Shown in pieces: positions 43,507 to 52,387 of a DNA stretch of 64,000 nucleotides (positions are counted from its first letter, which is position 1; each line of letters begins with the position of its first letter). The position numbers and the translations under genes were made by a program. The notes beneath the pieces were generated by a model. That model was not told where the DNA came from. It made no database searches and was given only the letters and a program-made list of their open reading frames with translations. The stretch is from Acidimicrobiaceae bacterium. GTDB taxonomy: Bacteria; Actinomycetota; Acidimicrobiia; Acidimicrobiales; JAUTXP01. Location: assembly GCA_030837965.1 (NCBI GenBank), contig JAUTXP010000003.1, forward strand, positions 1-64,000, read 5' to 3'.

Positions 43507-44593
43507 GGATCGGCCCCTCAGTGTCGCGCAGTGCAGGGGCCCGCTTCCCATCCGCGCCTGCCCGCAGGGCGATGATCTCGGCGCAGATGGACACCGCCGT
43601 CTCCTCCGGGGTGCGACCTCCGAGGTCCAGGCCGATCGGCGCCCTGACCCTGGCCAGGTCGGTGTCGGAGACTCCCGAGGCCACCAGCCGCTCGTTGCGC
43701 TCGGCCGTCGTGCGCCGCGATCCCATGGCGCCGATGTAGCCCACACGCGTGCGAAGCGCGCCCTGGATGGCGGGCACATCGAACTTGGCGTCATGGGTCA
43801 GCACGCACACCGCGTCGCGCGGGCCGAGCGAGTCGCCGAGCGTTTCGAGGTGGCGGTCGGGCCAGTCCACGACCACCTCGTCGGCCATTGGGAACCGACG
43901 GGCCGTGGCAAAGACGGGGCGGGCGTCGCAGACGGTGACTCGGTAGCCGAGCACCTTGGCCACCCGGGCCAGCGCGGCGGTGAAGTCCACGGCCCCGAAG
44001 ATCAACATGCGCGGCGGCGGCGCGAACGACTCGATGAAGACGCTCACGTCCTCTTCGCGCGCCTCGCCGTGCAGGCCGTAATGGCGAGTCACGGTCAGCC
44101 CGGAGTCCAGCTCGGCCAGCGCGTCGCGCCGCACCACACGGTCGAGGTCGACGTCGCCGAGGGTGCCCAACGCCTCACGGCCAGGACCGGCCAACAGCTT
44201 GGCGCCCAGGCGCGGTCCGGCGAACTCGGTGGCCAGCACGACGGGCTCCTCGGGGCCGGTGTCGAGCACCTCTTGATGAAGGTCGTCCAAGGGCTCGATG
44301 AACACGTGCACCGTGCCGCCGCACGTGAGCCCGACGGCGAAGGCCTCGTCGTCCGAGTAACCGAACGTGCACAACCTCGGCACGCCCGTGGCCAGCACGT
44401 CGAGGGCCTCGGTCACCACCGCGCCCTCCACGCAACCGCCGGACACCGAGCCCGCCACTTCGCTGTCCTCGCTGACGGCCATGGTCGCGCCTGGGTCGCG
44501 CGGGCCGCTCCCCTCCACGCCCACGACCCGGCCCACCGCAACCCGCTTGCCTTGGGAGCGCCACCGCTTGATGTCGGGGCCGACCTCTCTCAC
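43466..44593 (-). CDS. XdhC/CoxF family molybdenum-hydroxylase maturation protein
   Basis: 375 aa. The N-terminal XdhC/CoxI domain has GSGPRDPGATMAV and the SGGCVEGAVV Cys motif, plus GLTCGGTVHVFIEP. The C-terminal Rossmann domain has MLIFGAVDFTAALARV, VCVLTHDAKFDVPAI, YIGAMGSRRTTAERN and PIGLDLGGRTPEETAVSICA. XdhC proteins bind Mo-cofactor and help sulfurate and insert it. GTG 44593 overlaps the CoxE-like stop. Its last 41 bases are shared with the cyclase gene's start. Confidence 0.92.
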   Translation of the reverse strand: MREVGPDIKRWRSQGKRVAVGRVVGVEGSGPRDPGATMAVSEDSEVAGSVSGGCVEGAVVTEALDVLATGVPRLCTFGYSDDEAFAVGLTCGGTVHVFIEPLDDLHQEVLDTGPEEPVVLATEFAGPRLGAKLLAGPGREALGTLGDVDLDRVVRRDALAELDSGLTVTRHYGLHGEAREEDVSVFIESFAPPPRMLIFGAVDFTAALARVAKVLGYRVTVCDARPVFATARRFPMADEVVVDWPDRHLETLGDSLGPRDAVCVLTHDAKFDVPAIQGALRTRVGYIGAMGSRRTTAERNERLVASGVSDTDLARVRAPIGLDLGGRTPEETAVSICAEIIALRAGADGKRAPALRDTEGPIHAGGDAGHVADGA

Positions 44594-45654
44594 TTGGCGA
44601 TCACCTCGGCCAACGACTCGAGCGATGCCAGCGAATGCCCCTCCACGAAGTCGTCAACATACGGCAGCGCCGCGGCCATGCCCCGGGCCAGCGGCTCGTA
44701 TCCCGGCGATGCCTTGTGCGGGTTCACCCACACCACGCGATGGGCCACGCGGCGAAGGCGGGCCATCTGCTCGGCCAACGCGTCCGGGTCACCGCGGTCC
44801 CAGCCGTCCGACAGGATCACGACCACCGCCCCGCGCGCCAGGCCGCGCACGCCCCACTCGTCGTTGAAGTCCCGCAAGGTCAGGCCCAGCCGGGTGCCGC
44901 CCGACCAGTCCTGTACGCGACGGGCCGCCGCGGCCAGGGCCGCGTCCGGGTCGCGTGAGGACAGCTCCCGAGTGATGCGCGTCACCCGCGTGCCCAATGC
45001 GAATGCCTCCACCCTTCTCCGTCCGACCACCGCCGCGTGCAGGAAGCGGATCAGGCCGCGGGCATAGGGCTCCATCGACCCGCTCACGTCGCACAACAAC
45101 ACCACCCGCCGGGGCTGGGACGCGGGCTCCACGCGTGGCCTGCGCACGGCCTCGCCTCCTGACTTCAGCGCGTGGCGCACGGTCCTGCGCACGTCCGGCC
45201 TGCCTGTGCGCTCGGTGGCGGCGGGCTTGAGCCGACGGGACCGGCGCGGCGCGCCGGAGACCCGCAAAGCGGCCAACAGGCGACGGGCCTCGTCGAACTC
45301 GGCGGCCGAAAATGCGGCGAAGTCCTTGTGGCGCAAAAGCTCGTGCGGGCTGGCCAGGGCACCGCCCTCGGCCGCCTCGTCCTCGTCGGCGGCGATGAGA
45401 GGCGGGGGCGGCGGAACAGAGAAGTCCGCCGTGGCCCCGCCGCCCGCCAACCAGAAGGAGGCGAAGGCAGCGTCATAGGCGGCGGCGTCCTCGGGTATGC
45501 GCACCAAGGTGGCCCGGCCCGCCCAATAGGCGTCGGCCCGTCGTTCGATCCCCACCGCGTGCAGCGCGGCGGCGTAGGCGACCACGCTCGACACGGGCAC
45601 CTCGACACCCATGCCCCGCAGCACGCGGGCAAAGGCCACCGGCAGCGCATCCAT
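44590..45654 (-). CDS. coxE: CoxE-like von Willebrand A domain protein
   Basis: 354 aa. The C-terminal VWA domain has a complete MIDAS: VVLLCDVSGSMEPYARGLIR, then TRLGLTLRDF and VVILSDGWDRGDPDALAEQM. The N-terminal part is helical with an acidic/proline stretch. In CO dehydrogenase clusters CoxE works with the AAA+ protein CoxD to activate the CuSMoO2-type site. Its start overlaps the phosphatase stop by one base. Confidence 0.9.
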   Translation of the reverse strand: MDALPVAFARVLRGMGVEVPVSSVVAYAAALHAVGIERRADAYWAGRATLVRIPEDAAAYDAAFASFWLAGGGATADFSVPPPPPLIAADEDEAAEGGALASPHELLRHKDFAAFSAAEFDEARRLLAALRVSGAPRRSRRLKPAATERTGRPDVRRTVRHALKSGGEAVRRPRVEPASQPRRVVLLCDVSGSMEPYARGLIRFLHAAVVGRRRVEAFALGTRVTRITRELSSRDPDAALAAAARRVQDWSGGTRLGLTLRDFNDEWGVRGLARGAVVVILSDGWDRGDPDALAEQMARLRRVAHRVVWVNPHKASPGYEPLARGMAAALPYVDDFVEGHSLASLESLAEVIAK

Positions 45655-46325
45655 CAGAACTGGGGCGAGACCACGGGGTCGTAGAGGTGATGGCAGTCGT
45701 TCACCGTCATCACCAGTTGGCGGCCGCCGCCCGAGCGCAACGACGTCACGCTCGTGTTCTCGATGGCGACGAACCAACTAGTCGTGATGTCGTAGACCGA
45801 CGCCAGATAGGCGTTGATCACGCCGCCATGGCACACGACGGCGGTGGTCTGGCCTTGATGATCGGCGACGATGCCGTCGACCACGGCGCGGATGCGGGCC
45901 CGGAAGGCGTCGTCTCCCTCGCTGTTCGGGATCATGTCCCATCGCCCCGACTCGGCGAAGCGCATCCACTCCGGGTCGCGCGCATGGGCCCGGCGTCGGA
46001 ACTCGCCCCGCTCCCAGTCGCCCAACCAGATCTCGCGCAGGCGCTCGTCTTGTCGGACCTCCATGCCCCGGCCCGAGGCGATGGCCTGGGCCGTGCTGAC
46101 GGCGCGCTTGAGGTCGGACGCGTAGACGGCGTCGATCCTCATTGGGGCCAGGCGGTGGGCCAAGGCCTCGGCCTGCTGCACGCCCACGTCGGCCAAGGGC
46201 GGGTCGAGGCTCTCGTCCGATCCGGGAACCACGTCTTGCGACCGGCCGTGTCGGATCAGGAGGAGCGTGGTGGAAAGCTCGGTCGGCGCCAGGGCCGTGG
46301 GCTGCGGGACGGCTTGCGAGGACAC
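45654..46325 (-). CDS. histidine phosphatase (phosphoglycerate mutase-like)
   Basis: 223 aa from GTG 46325; CATGCT is 6 nt upstream. The phosphohistidine motif is LLLIRHGRSQDV (about residue 28), the Glu/Arg region LREIWLGDWERGEF, and the second His in TAVVCHGGVINAYLASV. Substrate unknown; such enzymes act on phosphosugars, nucleotides or cobalamin precursors. It heads the run of coupled genes that continues through CoxE and XdhC to ppx, and is divergent from the acyl-CoA dehydrogenase. Confidence 0.88.
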   Translation of the reverse strand: MSSQAVPQPTALAPTELSTTLLLIRHGRSQDVVPGSDESLDPPLADVGVQQAEALAHRLAPMRIDAVYASDLKRAVSTAQAIASGRGMEVRQDERLREIWLGDWERGEFRRRAHARDPEWMRFAESGRWDMIPNSEGDDAFRARIRAVVDGIVADHQGQTTAVVCHGGVINAYLASVYDITTSWFVAIENTSVTSLRSGGGRQLVMTVNDCHHLYDPVVSPQF

Positions 46326-46365
46326 GCCCCGAGCATGGCATGACCCGGAGTGCAAGGCTCGCGCC

Positions 46366-47538
46366 ATGGACGATCGAGTGCGCGAGCTGCGGGCCCAGAT
46401 GCGGGACTTCATCGACAACGAAGTGATCCCACAGGAGGCGGTGTTGGACGCGGGCGGCGAGGGCGCAGCCGACGTCATGCAGGGCCTCAAGGAGGAGGCC
46501 AAACGGCGGGGGCTGTGGGCGTTGGGCCACCCCGACGAGATCGGCGGCGGCGGGCTGCCCTTCATGTCCTTCGTGTACCTCAACGAGATCATCGGCCGGT
46601 CCGAGTACGGCCAAGTGGCGGTGGGATCGGTGTCGATGCAGGACTCGATCATGCTGCACCTCTACGCCGACGCCGACCAGCGCGAGCGCTGGCTCAAGCC
46701 GTTGGTCAACGGCGACATCTATCCATCTGTCGGCTTGACCGAACCCGAGGTGGCGGGCTCCGACCCGACCCTCATGCAGACCACCGCGGTGCTGGACGGG
46801 GACGAGTGGGTGATCAACGGGCACAAGTGGTTCACCACCGGCGCCAACCGGGCCGCCTTCACCACCGTGTTCGCCAAGACCGATCCGGGCGACGACAACA
46901 AGTACCTCCAGTTCTCGGCCATCATCGTCCCGACCGACACGCCCGGCTACGAGATCGTGCGCGTCGTCCCCACCATGGGCACGACCCACGGCGCCCACTG
47001 CGAGGTCAGGTACAACGAGGTGAGGGTGCCGCGCTCGCACCTCTTGGGCGACAGAGGGCAAGGCTTCGTGATCGCCCAACGCAGGCTGGGGCCGGGCCGC
47101 ATCTTCCACTGCATGCGCTGGCTGGGACAGGCCCAGCGGGCCTTCGAGTTGATGTGCGCTCGGGCCAACGTGCGCTGGGCCCACGGGTCGTATCTGTCGC
47201 AAAAGGGCGAGATCCAGCGTTATGTGGCCGAGTCCGCGGCCGAGATCCAGGGATGCCGGTTGATGACGCTCGACGCGGCCGAGGCCATGGACAGGGGCGA
47301 GGCGGCCAGGGTCGAGATCTCGCTCATCAAGTTCCACGGGGCCCAGATGCTCCACAACGTGATCGACCGGGCCATCCAGGTTCACGGCGCCTTGGGCGTC
47401 ACGTCCGACACGCCGTTGGAGAAGATGTACCGCGAGGCCCGATACGGCCGCGTCTATGACGGGCCCGACGAAGTGCACCGCATGGTGGTGGCCAGGACGT
47501 TGCTGAAGGACCCGGCGGCCGCGCCCTGGGCGGACTGA
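46366..47538 (+). CDS. acyl-CoA dehydrogenase (ACAD10/11-like)
   Basis: 390 aa. FAD/substrate motifs: GLTEPEVAGSDPTLMQTTAV, WVINGHKWFTTGANRAAF, IQVHGALGVTSDTPLEKMY. The final motif reads RVYDGPDEVHRMVVARTLL, with Asp where MCAD has catalytic Glu, as in ACAD10/11. These oxidise medium or branched acyl-CoA in beta-oxidation. ATG 46366 lies 6 nt after AAGGCT. Transcribed away from the cox-type genes on both sides, so it interrupts that cluster. Confidence 0.9.
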   Translation: MDDRVRELRAQMRDFIDNEVIPQEAVLDAGGEGAADVMQGLKEEAKRRGLWALGHPDEIGGGGLPFMSFVYLNEIIGRSEYGQVAVGSVSMQDSIMLHLYADADQRERWLKPLVNGDIYPSVGLTEPEVAGSDPTLMQTTAVLDGDEWVINGHKWFTTGANRAAFTTVFAKTDPGDDNKYLQFSAIIVPTDTPGYEIVRVVPTMGTTHGAHCEVRYNEVRVPRSHLLGDRGQGFVIAQRRLGPGRIFHCMRWLGQAQRAFELMCARANVRWAHGSYLSQKGEIQRYVAESAAEIQGCRLMTLDAAEAMDRGEAARVEISLIKFHGAQMLHNVIDRAIQVHGALGVTSDTPLEKMYREARYGRVYDGPDEVHRMVVARTLLKDPAAAPWAD

Positions 47539-47630
47539 GGACGTGGGCGCGTCAGTGAGCCCGACTCGGTGACCGGCCGGGTGACCGGCGTCATGTGGCC
47601 CTGCCTCGGCGGGGGGCGTACGGTCAGGTG

Positions 47631-47834
47631 ATGGCACTCGAACGACGTCGGACCCGGTCGACCGTGAGCAGGATGGACGACGCCTTGCTCGTCGTGGTGG
47701 GCCTGGTGGCCGCGGTGGTCGCCTTCAGCGTGGTCGGCTGGATCATGCACGCTGTGTTCTTCTTGGTTCGACTGGCCGTGGCCGCCGTCGTCTTCGGCCT
47801 CATCGCCCGGGCTGTCATCACCCGTCGGCGCTGA
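47631..47834 (+). CDS. small membrane protein, hypothetical
   Basis: 67 aa. TACGGT (47619-47624) is 6 nt before ATG 47631, which sets the start. After a basic head (LERRRTRSTVSRM) come two hydrophobic segments (ALLVVVGLVAAVVAFSVVGW and AVFFLVRLAVAAVVFGLIAR) and a basic tail. No family recognised. Confidence 0.65.
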   Translation: MALERRRTRSTVSRMDDALLVVVGLVAAVVAFSVVGWIMHAVFFLVRLAVAAVVFGLIARAVITRRR

Positions 47835-47878
47835 AGCCGGCTGTGAAGAATCCGGCGTGAGTCCGGCGTGAGGCCGGC

Positions 47879-48166
47879 GTGAAGAAGTCGATCGACTTCG
47901 CCTTCGACGATCATCCGGCCCCCGACGACTCGGTCGCCACCGCGGCCACCGCACCCGCGGACGACGACCGCAGGCCGGTGGCCTGGTCGGTATCGCTGTT
48001 CGACGACTGCGAGGGTTGCGACGACCTGCGCGTGGAACTGGTGCTCGAAGAACAGGGCAGGCCCGGTGCGGGTGTGGCCGCCCATCTCGCCCCAGCCACG
48101 GCCCGGCGGCTGCGGGCCGCCATCGCCGCCGCCCTCAAGGACTTGGGCGAGCAACCCGGCCCATAG
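47879..48166 (+). CDS. small hypothetical protein
   Basis: 95 aa from GTG 47879. VAWSVSLFDDCEGCDDLRVE and AAHLAPATARRLRAAIAAAL suggest a small alpha/beta protein; two Cys (CEGC) could bind a metal. The region before it is a set of CCGGCGTGAG repeats (about 47836-47880) that offers several GTGs, so the start is unsure. It nearly meets the CoxD-like gene tail to tail. Confidence 0.5.
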   Translation: MKKSIDFAFDDHPAPDDSVATAATAPADDDRRPVAWSVSLFDDCEGCDDLRVELVLEEQGRPGAGVAAHLAPATARRLRAAIAAALKDLGEQPGP

Positions 48167-48185
48167 CCGCAAACAACCCCGGGCG

Positions 48186-49073
48186 CTACGACAACAGCGT
48201 CGAAAAGCCTGCGGCCCGGACCCGGGCCTGGTCCTCGCGGTACTTCACCACGGCCCCCAATGTCGCGTCGACCACGGACTCGTCAAGCTCGGTGCGGCCC
48301 AGCGCGGCCAACGCCGACGCCCAGTCGATGGTCTCGGAAACGCCCGGCGGCTTGTACAGCTCCATGTCCCGAAGCCGCTCCACCGCGGCGGCCACCTGTC
48401 GGGCCAAGGCCTCGCCCGCCTCGGGGGCGCGCAGCCGCACGATGGCCACCTCCCGCTCGAACGAGGGGTGCTCGACCCAGTGGTACAGGCATCGTCGCTT
48501 CAGCGCGTCGTGCACGTCGCGCGTGCGGTTGGACGTGATGACGACCACCGGCGGCACGGCGGCGCGAAACGTTCCCAGCTCGGGGATCGTCACCGAGTAG
48601 TCGGACAGGATCTCCAACAAGAAGGCCTCGAACTCGTCGTCGGCCCGGTCGACCTCGTCGATCAACAGCACCGGCGGCGGCGTTGCGTCAGTCGCCGCGC
48701 CCGTTGCCGCCCCGGTCGACGACAGCGCCCGGAGCAACGGCCGGCGCACGAGGAAGCGCTCCGAGTACAGCTCGTCCTCGGCCGCGGCCACGTCGCCCGA
48801 CGCCTCGGCCGCGCGCAGGTGAAGGAGCTGGCGCGAGTAGTCCCACTCGTACACGGCCTGGCTCACGTCGATGCCCTCGTAGCACTGAAGCCTGACCAAC
48901 TCGCCGCCCGTCCAGCGCGACAGCACCTTGGCCACCTCGGTCTTGCCGACCCCCGCCTCGCCCTCCAACAGCAGCGGCCTGCGCAACTTCAGGGCGAGGA
49001 ACACGACGGTGGCCAGGCCGTCGTCGGCCAAGTAGTCGTCAGCCAAGGCCTCGCGCACGTCGGCAGGGGTCAA
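48186..49073 (-). CDS. coxD: CoxD-like AAA+ ATPase (MoxR family)
   Basis: 295 aa from TTG 49073, which overlaps the CoxM-like stop (TTGA). Walker A is LLLEGEAGVGKTEVAKVL (about residue 40), Walker B VLLIDEVDRADDEF, sensor 1 VVVITSNRTRDVHDAL, and the RRCLYHWVEHP block is typical of CoxD. It is thought to unfold or remodel the apo-hydroxylase for metal-site maturation together with CoxE, whose gene lies 3 kb downstream beyond an inserted acyl-CoA dehydrogenase region. Confidence 0.9.
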   Translation of the reverse strand: MTPADVREALADDYLADDGLATVVFLALKLRRPLLLEGEAGVGKTEVAKVLSRWTGGELVRLQCYEGIDVSQAVYEWDYSRQLLHLRAAEASGDVAAAEDELYSERFLVRRPLLRALSSTGAATGAATDATPPPVLLIDEVDRADDEFEAFLLEILSDYSVTIPELGTFRAAVPPVVVITSNRTRDVHDALKRRCLYHWVEHPSFEREVAIVRLRAPEAGEALARQVAAAVERLRDMELYKPPGVSETIDWASALAALGRTELDESVVDATLGAVVKYREDQARVRAAGFSTLLS

Positions 49074-49885
49074 ACGCCCGCTTCCACCAACGCCCGCCGC
49101 ACCAGTACCTGGGCCAGGTGGCGGCGGAACTCGACCGACGCGTTCAGGTCGGCCGAAGGGTCCGTCCCTTCGGCTGCCACTGCGGCGGCGTCGGCGGCCG
49201 AGGCCCCGGACGACAAGGCCTGCTCCACCGCGCTGGCCCGCATGGGGGTCGGGCCCATGTTGATCAGGCCCACGCCGTGCCCGTGCGCGTAGGCCACGCC
49301 GACGATGGCCCAGTCCTGGGCCCTGCGGTTGAACTTCTGGAACGACCAGCCCGCGCCGCCCGTCTTCGGCAGCCGTACCTGGATGAGCATCTCGTCCGGC
49401 TCCAACGCCGTCTCCAGAAAGCCAGTGAAGAAGTCGGTGGCCGCCACCTCGCGCTGGCCCCTCGGCCCGCGAATGACCATGGTGCCGTTGAGCGCGAGGA
49501 CAACGGCGGGCAGGTCCGAGGCCGGGTCGCCGTGGGCCAAGGTCCCGCCGAGCGTGCCCCGATGGCGCACCTGTGGATCGCCCACGTGCGACGCGGCGTG
49601 GGCCAGCAAGGGGCACTCCGCCTTGAGCAGCGGGTCGGTCTCCAACGTGTGGTGTCGGGTCAAGGCGCCGATCTGGATCTCGTCGCCCGCGTCGAGCACG
49701 TACGACAAGTTGGTCAGCCTGCCCACGTCGATGAGCACCGAAGGCGTGGCCAGCCGCAGCTTCATCAGCGGCAGCAACGAGTGCCCGCCTGCCAGCAGCT
49801 TGGCGTCGTCGCCGTATTGGCTGAGCAGTTCGCATGCGTCGTAGACGGACGGCGCCCGCTTGTAGTCGAAGGCGGCGGGGATCAC
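49070..49885 (-). CDS. coxM: FAD-binding medium subunit of molybdenum hydroxylase (CoxM-like)
   Basis: 271 aa. FAD motifs are [20 protein letters not shown] (about residues 28-47) and [20 protein letters not shown] (about 103-122), as in CO dehydrogenase medium subunits. The C-terminal CO_deh_flav_C domain ends at RALVEAGV. It passes electrons between the FeS clusters of the small subunit and an acceptor. GTG 49885 overlaps the small-subunit stop (GTGA). Confidence 0.92.
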   Translation of the reverse strand: MIPAAFDYKRAPSVYDACELLSQYGDDAKLLAGGHSLLPLMKLRLATPSVLIDVGRLTNLSYVLDAGDEIQIGALTRHHTLETDPLLKAECPLLAHAASHVGDPQVRHRGTLGGTLAHGDPASDLPAVVLALNGTMVIRGPRGQREVAATDFFTGFLETALEPDEMLIQVRLPKTGGAGWSFQKFNRRAQDWAIVGVAYAHGHGVGLINMGPTPMRASAVEQALSSGASAADAAAVAAEGTDPSADLNASVEFRRHLAQVLVRRALVEAGV

Positions 49886-50352
49886 GGCGACACCTGCTGG
49901 CCCGCGGCGGCCAGCACGGCCTTGACGATGTTGTGGTAGCCGGTGCAGCGACAGAGGTTGCCCTCCAAACCGAGGCGCACGTCGCGCTCGGTGGGCGAAG
50001 GGTTCTCGGCCAGCAGCGACACCGCGGCCAGCACCATGCCCGGCGTGCAGTAGCCGCACTGCAATCCGTGGTGCTCGCGGAAGGCCTGTTGCATCGGGTG
50101 CATCTCCTCCGCACTGGGCGCCAGGCCCTCGATGGTGGTCACGTCGAGCCCGTCGGCCTGCACGGCGAGGACAGTGCACGACTTGACGGACTCGCCGTCG
50201 ATCAGCACCGTGCACGCCCCGCACGACGACGTGTCGCACCCAACGTTGGTCCCGGTGAGCCCGAGCACCGTGCGCAGGTAATGGACCAACAGCAGCCGCG
50301 GCTCGACGTCGGACGTGCGCGCCTCGCCGTTGACCGTGAGCGAGATCTCCAT
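49882..50352 (-). CDS. coxS: 2Fe-2S small subunit of molybdenum hydroxylase (CoxS-like)
   Basis: 156 aa. The plant-type cluster is held by [15 protein letters not shown] (with a fourth Cys in KSCTVLA) and the second cluster by [10 protein letters not shown] and [10 protein letters not shown]. Length and order are standard. TAGTGT lies 6 nt before ATG 50352. It heads coxS-coxM-coxD; the matching large subunit is at 58475-60769. The upstream spacer carries a long inverted repeat covering its -35 area. Confidence 0.94.
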   Translation of the reverse strand: MEISLTVNGEARTSDVEPRLLLVHYLRTVLGLTGTNVGCDTSSCGACTVLIDGESVKSCTVLAVQADGLDVTTIEGLAPSAEEMHPMQQAFREHHGLQCGYCTPGMVLAAVSLLAENPSPTERDVRLGLEGNLCRCTGYHNIVKAVLAAAGQQVSP

Positions 50353-50372
50353 GACCCGACACTAGGCCCGTC

Positions 50373-50444
50373 GCGCATTTCCCGTTCTCGTCAGGTCGCC
50401 CCGGCCGTACCTCGAACTGAGGCTGACAAGAACGGGAAGGGCGC
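50373..50444. promoter_or_regulatory. long imperfect inverted repeat in the coxS divergent promoter
   Basis: CCCGTTCT (50381-50388) pairs with AGAACGGG (50429-50436) and GTCAG (50390-50394) with CTGAC (50423-50427). Outward, TTT/GAA-type pairs and GCGC/GCGC extend the stem to 50373 and 50444. It lies upstream of coxS (-10 at 50359-50364) and 60 bp from the opposite start at 50506. An operator or a genome repeat are both possible; a terminator is unlikely because both neighbours point away. Confidence 0.6.
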
Positions 50445-50505
50445 GGGGCGAGGGCGGGGCGCGGCAACGACGGGAGCGCGGGGAGGGCGTCGCTAGGGTT
50501 GGCCT

Positions 50506-51486
50506 GTGGAACCAACGAGGCTGCGGCCCCTCGAGATCGGCGAGATCCTCGACACCGCCATCAAGGTCTACCGGGCCCGCTTCGCGACGTTGGTGAAGGT
50601 CGTGTTCGTGGTGGTCGCGCCCGTCCAGGCCTTCTCGGCCGTGGTGCGCATCTCGCTGCCCAGCGAGAGCATCGTGAACACCAACGAGTTGGGCCAGAAC
50701 GACTTCGACGTGGCCGCGCTGATCGGGTCGATCGCCGCCGTCCTCCTCATCAGCATCCTGACGTGGGTGGCGGCCGAGCTGGCCACCGCGGCCGCCCTCA
50801 AGATCGTGAGCGACTCGTATCTCGGTGAAGAGCGCGACTGGCAAGAGTCGCTGCGCTTCGCCGCAGCACGCCTCCGCTCACTGATCTGGCTGGCCCTGCT
50901 CTCGCTGCTGCTGCTCGGCGTCGGCCTGCTGCTGTGCGTCGTTCCGGGCGTCTATTTGTGGACCGCGTGGTCAGTGGCCATCCCTGTGCTGCTGCTCGAG
51001 AACCAGAAGGGCATGAGCGCGTTGCGCCGCTCGCGCGACCTGGTGCGAGGCCACTGGGGGCGCGTCTTCGTGTGCCTGATCGTCTCGTTCATCCTGGCCG
51101 GCGTGATCACCGGCGTGTTCCAAGGCGTGCTGGCCGGTGTGGTCTTCGGTGCCCACAATGAGGTGGTGAGCGCCATCGCATCGGCCATGGCCTCGATCGC
51201 GGCGTCGGCGTTGGTGACGCCGTTCACCGCCGCCGTCAGCATCGTCATCTACTTCGACCTGCGGGTGCGCAAAGAGGGGTTCGACATCGAGCTGTTGGCC
51301 CGCACCCTCGGGGTCGACCCGCCCGCGGGACTGGCCGCCGCGTCTGCGGACGCCTGGGCCCAAGACGACATTGGCGGGCCGGGCGGGCCGGGTGGGCCTG
51401 GTGCGCCCGGTGCGGCGGGATCGCCGGGCACCGAGCAGCCGCCGTTCTGGCCCCCGCCTCCGGGGTGGCGGCCCCAAGGTGGCTGA
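50506..51486 (+). CDS. multi-helix membrane protein (glycerophosphodiester-phosphodiesterase membrane-domain-like)
   Basis: 326 aa. It begins RPLEIGEILDTAIKVYRARF, the signature of the GPDPase membrane domain, followed by about six transmembrane helices (ALLSLLLLGVGLLLCVVPGV and others). The C-terminus is a collagen-like Gly-Gly-Pro run and a proline-rich end. No phosphodiesterase domain is present. TAGGGT is 6 nt before GTG 50506. It is the first gene of a coupled series through DUF4129, DUF4350, MoxR and DUF58. Confidence 0.82.
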   Translation: MEPTRLRPLEIGEILDTAIKVYRARFATLVKVVFVVVAPVQAFSAVVRISLPSESIVNTNELGQNDFDVAALIGSIAAVLLISILTWVAAELATAAALKIVSDSYLGEERDWQESLRFAAARLRSLIWLALLSLLLLGVGLLLCVVPGVYLWTAWSVAIPVLLLENQKGMSALRRSRDLVRGHWGRVFVCLIVSFILAGVITGVFQGVLAGVVFGAHNEVVSAIASAMASIAASALVTPFTAAVSIVIYFDLRVRKEGFDIELLARTLGVDPPAGLAAASADAWAQDDIGGPGGPGGPGAPGAAGSPGTEQPPFWPPPPGWRPQGG

Positions 51487-52387
51487 CGCGCGCGTCCTGG
51501 CCGGAGCCCTCACAGTCGCTGCGCTCCTCGCCTTCGGCACGACACCCGCCCAGGCCGAGACCGCGGCCGAAGTCCGCACCTTGGCCCGTCGGGCCCACAC
51601 CGACCCGGCCGCCCGCGAACGGCTTCGGGCCGTGCACGACGTGGACGGCACTCCGGCCGACTTCGACACCGCCTTGGGCCAGGCCAGTGGCGCCGACCTC
51701 GACCACCGGCTCGACGTCATCGAGTCGAGTGCGGGCGCGCAGGACCCCGGCAACGCGGCCACCGCGTTGGCCGGACGGGGCCCGCAGCAGGCCGCCAGTC
51801 GCATCCTTCACGGCCGCCGCTTCCGCCCGGCCACCCCGCCCCGGCCCTTGAGGGGCGCTATCCATCGGCTCGGCCAATGGCTGGAGCCTGTCATCGCACC
51901 CCTCGGCCGGTGGCTGGCCCCGGTCGGGCGCGTCTTGCGCGGGGTCTTTCGCAACGCGGTGGCCACGGGGATGCTCGGCGCGGCGGTGGTGGGCTTGGCC
52001 GCGGTGGTGGCTGTCGCCGCCGTCAACCGCCGCAGCAGGCTCGACGTCAACCGCGTAGACGACGGAGAGGGCGGCATCGGCAGCCGCCGAGCCGACCCCA
52101 AAGAGCTCGAGCGCCAGGCCGACGCAGCCGAGGCCGCGGGCCGCTACGACCGGGCCTTCCGCCTCCGCTTCCAAGCGGGCGTCATCCGACTCGACCGGGC
52201 CGGCCTCATTGCCGACCGGCCTTCGGCCACTACCGGCCAACTGGTGAAGACGGTGCGCTCGGCCGCATTCCCCGACCTGGCCCGCACGTTCGACGAGATC
52301 GCCTACGGGGGCCGGCCGTCGGGTCCCGAGGACGTGGCCCGGGCCAAGCAGACGTGGCCTCGCGTGCTCGAAGAGGCCCGTCGGTGA
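51479..52387 (+). CDS. DUF4129 domain protein
   Basis: 302 aa from GTG 51479, overlapping the previous gene by 8 bases. A signal-like hydrophobic start (ALTVAALLAFGTTPAQA) is followed by a soluble region, one membrane helix (GMLGAAVVGLAAVVAVAAVN) and a C-terminal DUF4129 (ELERQADAAEAAGRYDRAFR, LRFQAGVIRLDRAGLI). The family accompanies MoxR/DUF58 in cell-envelope clusters; biochemical role unknown. Confidence 0.85.
   Translation: MADARVLAGALTVAALLAFGTTPAQAETAAEVRTLARRAHTDPAARERLRAVHDVDGTPADFDTALGQASGADLDHRLDVIESSAGAQDPGNAATALAGRGPQQAASRILHGRRFRPATPPRPLRGAIHRLGQWLEPVIAPLGRWLAPVGRVLRGVFRNAVATGMLGAAVVGLAAVVAVAAVNRRSRLDVNRVDDGEGGIGSRRADPKELERQADAAEAAGRYDRAFRLRFQAGVIRLDRAGLIADRPSATTGQLVKTVRSAAFPDLARTFDEIAYGGRPSGPEDVARAKQTWPRVLEEARR

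Noticed and set aside
43507-43794. Extension of the cyclase fusion upstream to 43794
   Set aside because: It would lie inside the well-supported XdhC gene in another frame; Shine-Dalgarno-supported ATGs exist at 43506 and 43485.
51360-51430. True collagen-like domain in the membrane protein
   Set aside because: Only a few Gly-Gly-Pro triplets are present, better seen as a flexible tail.
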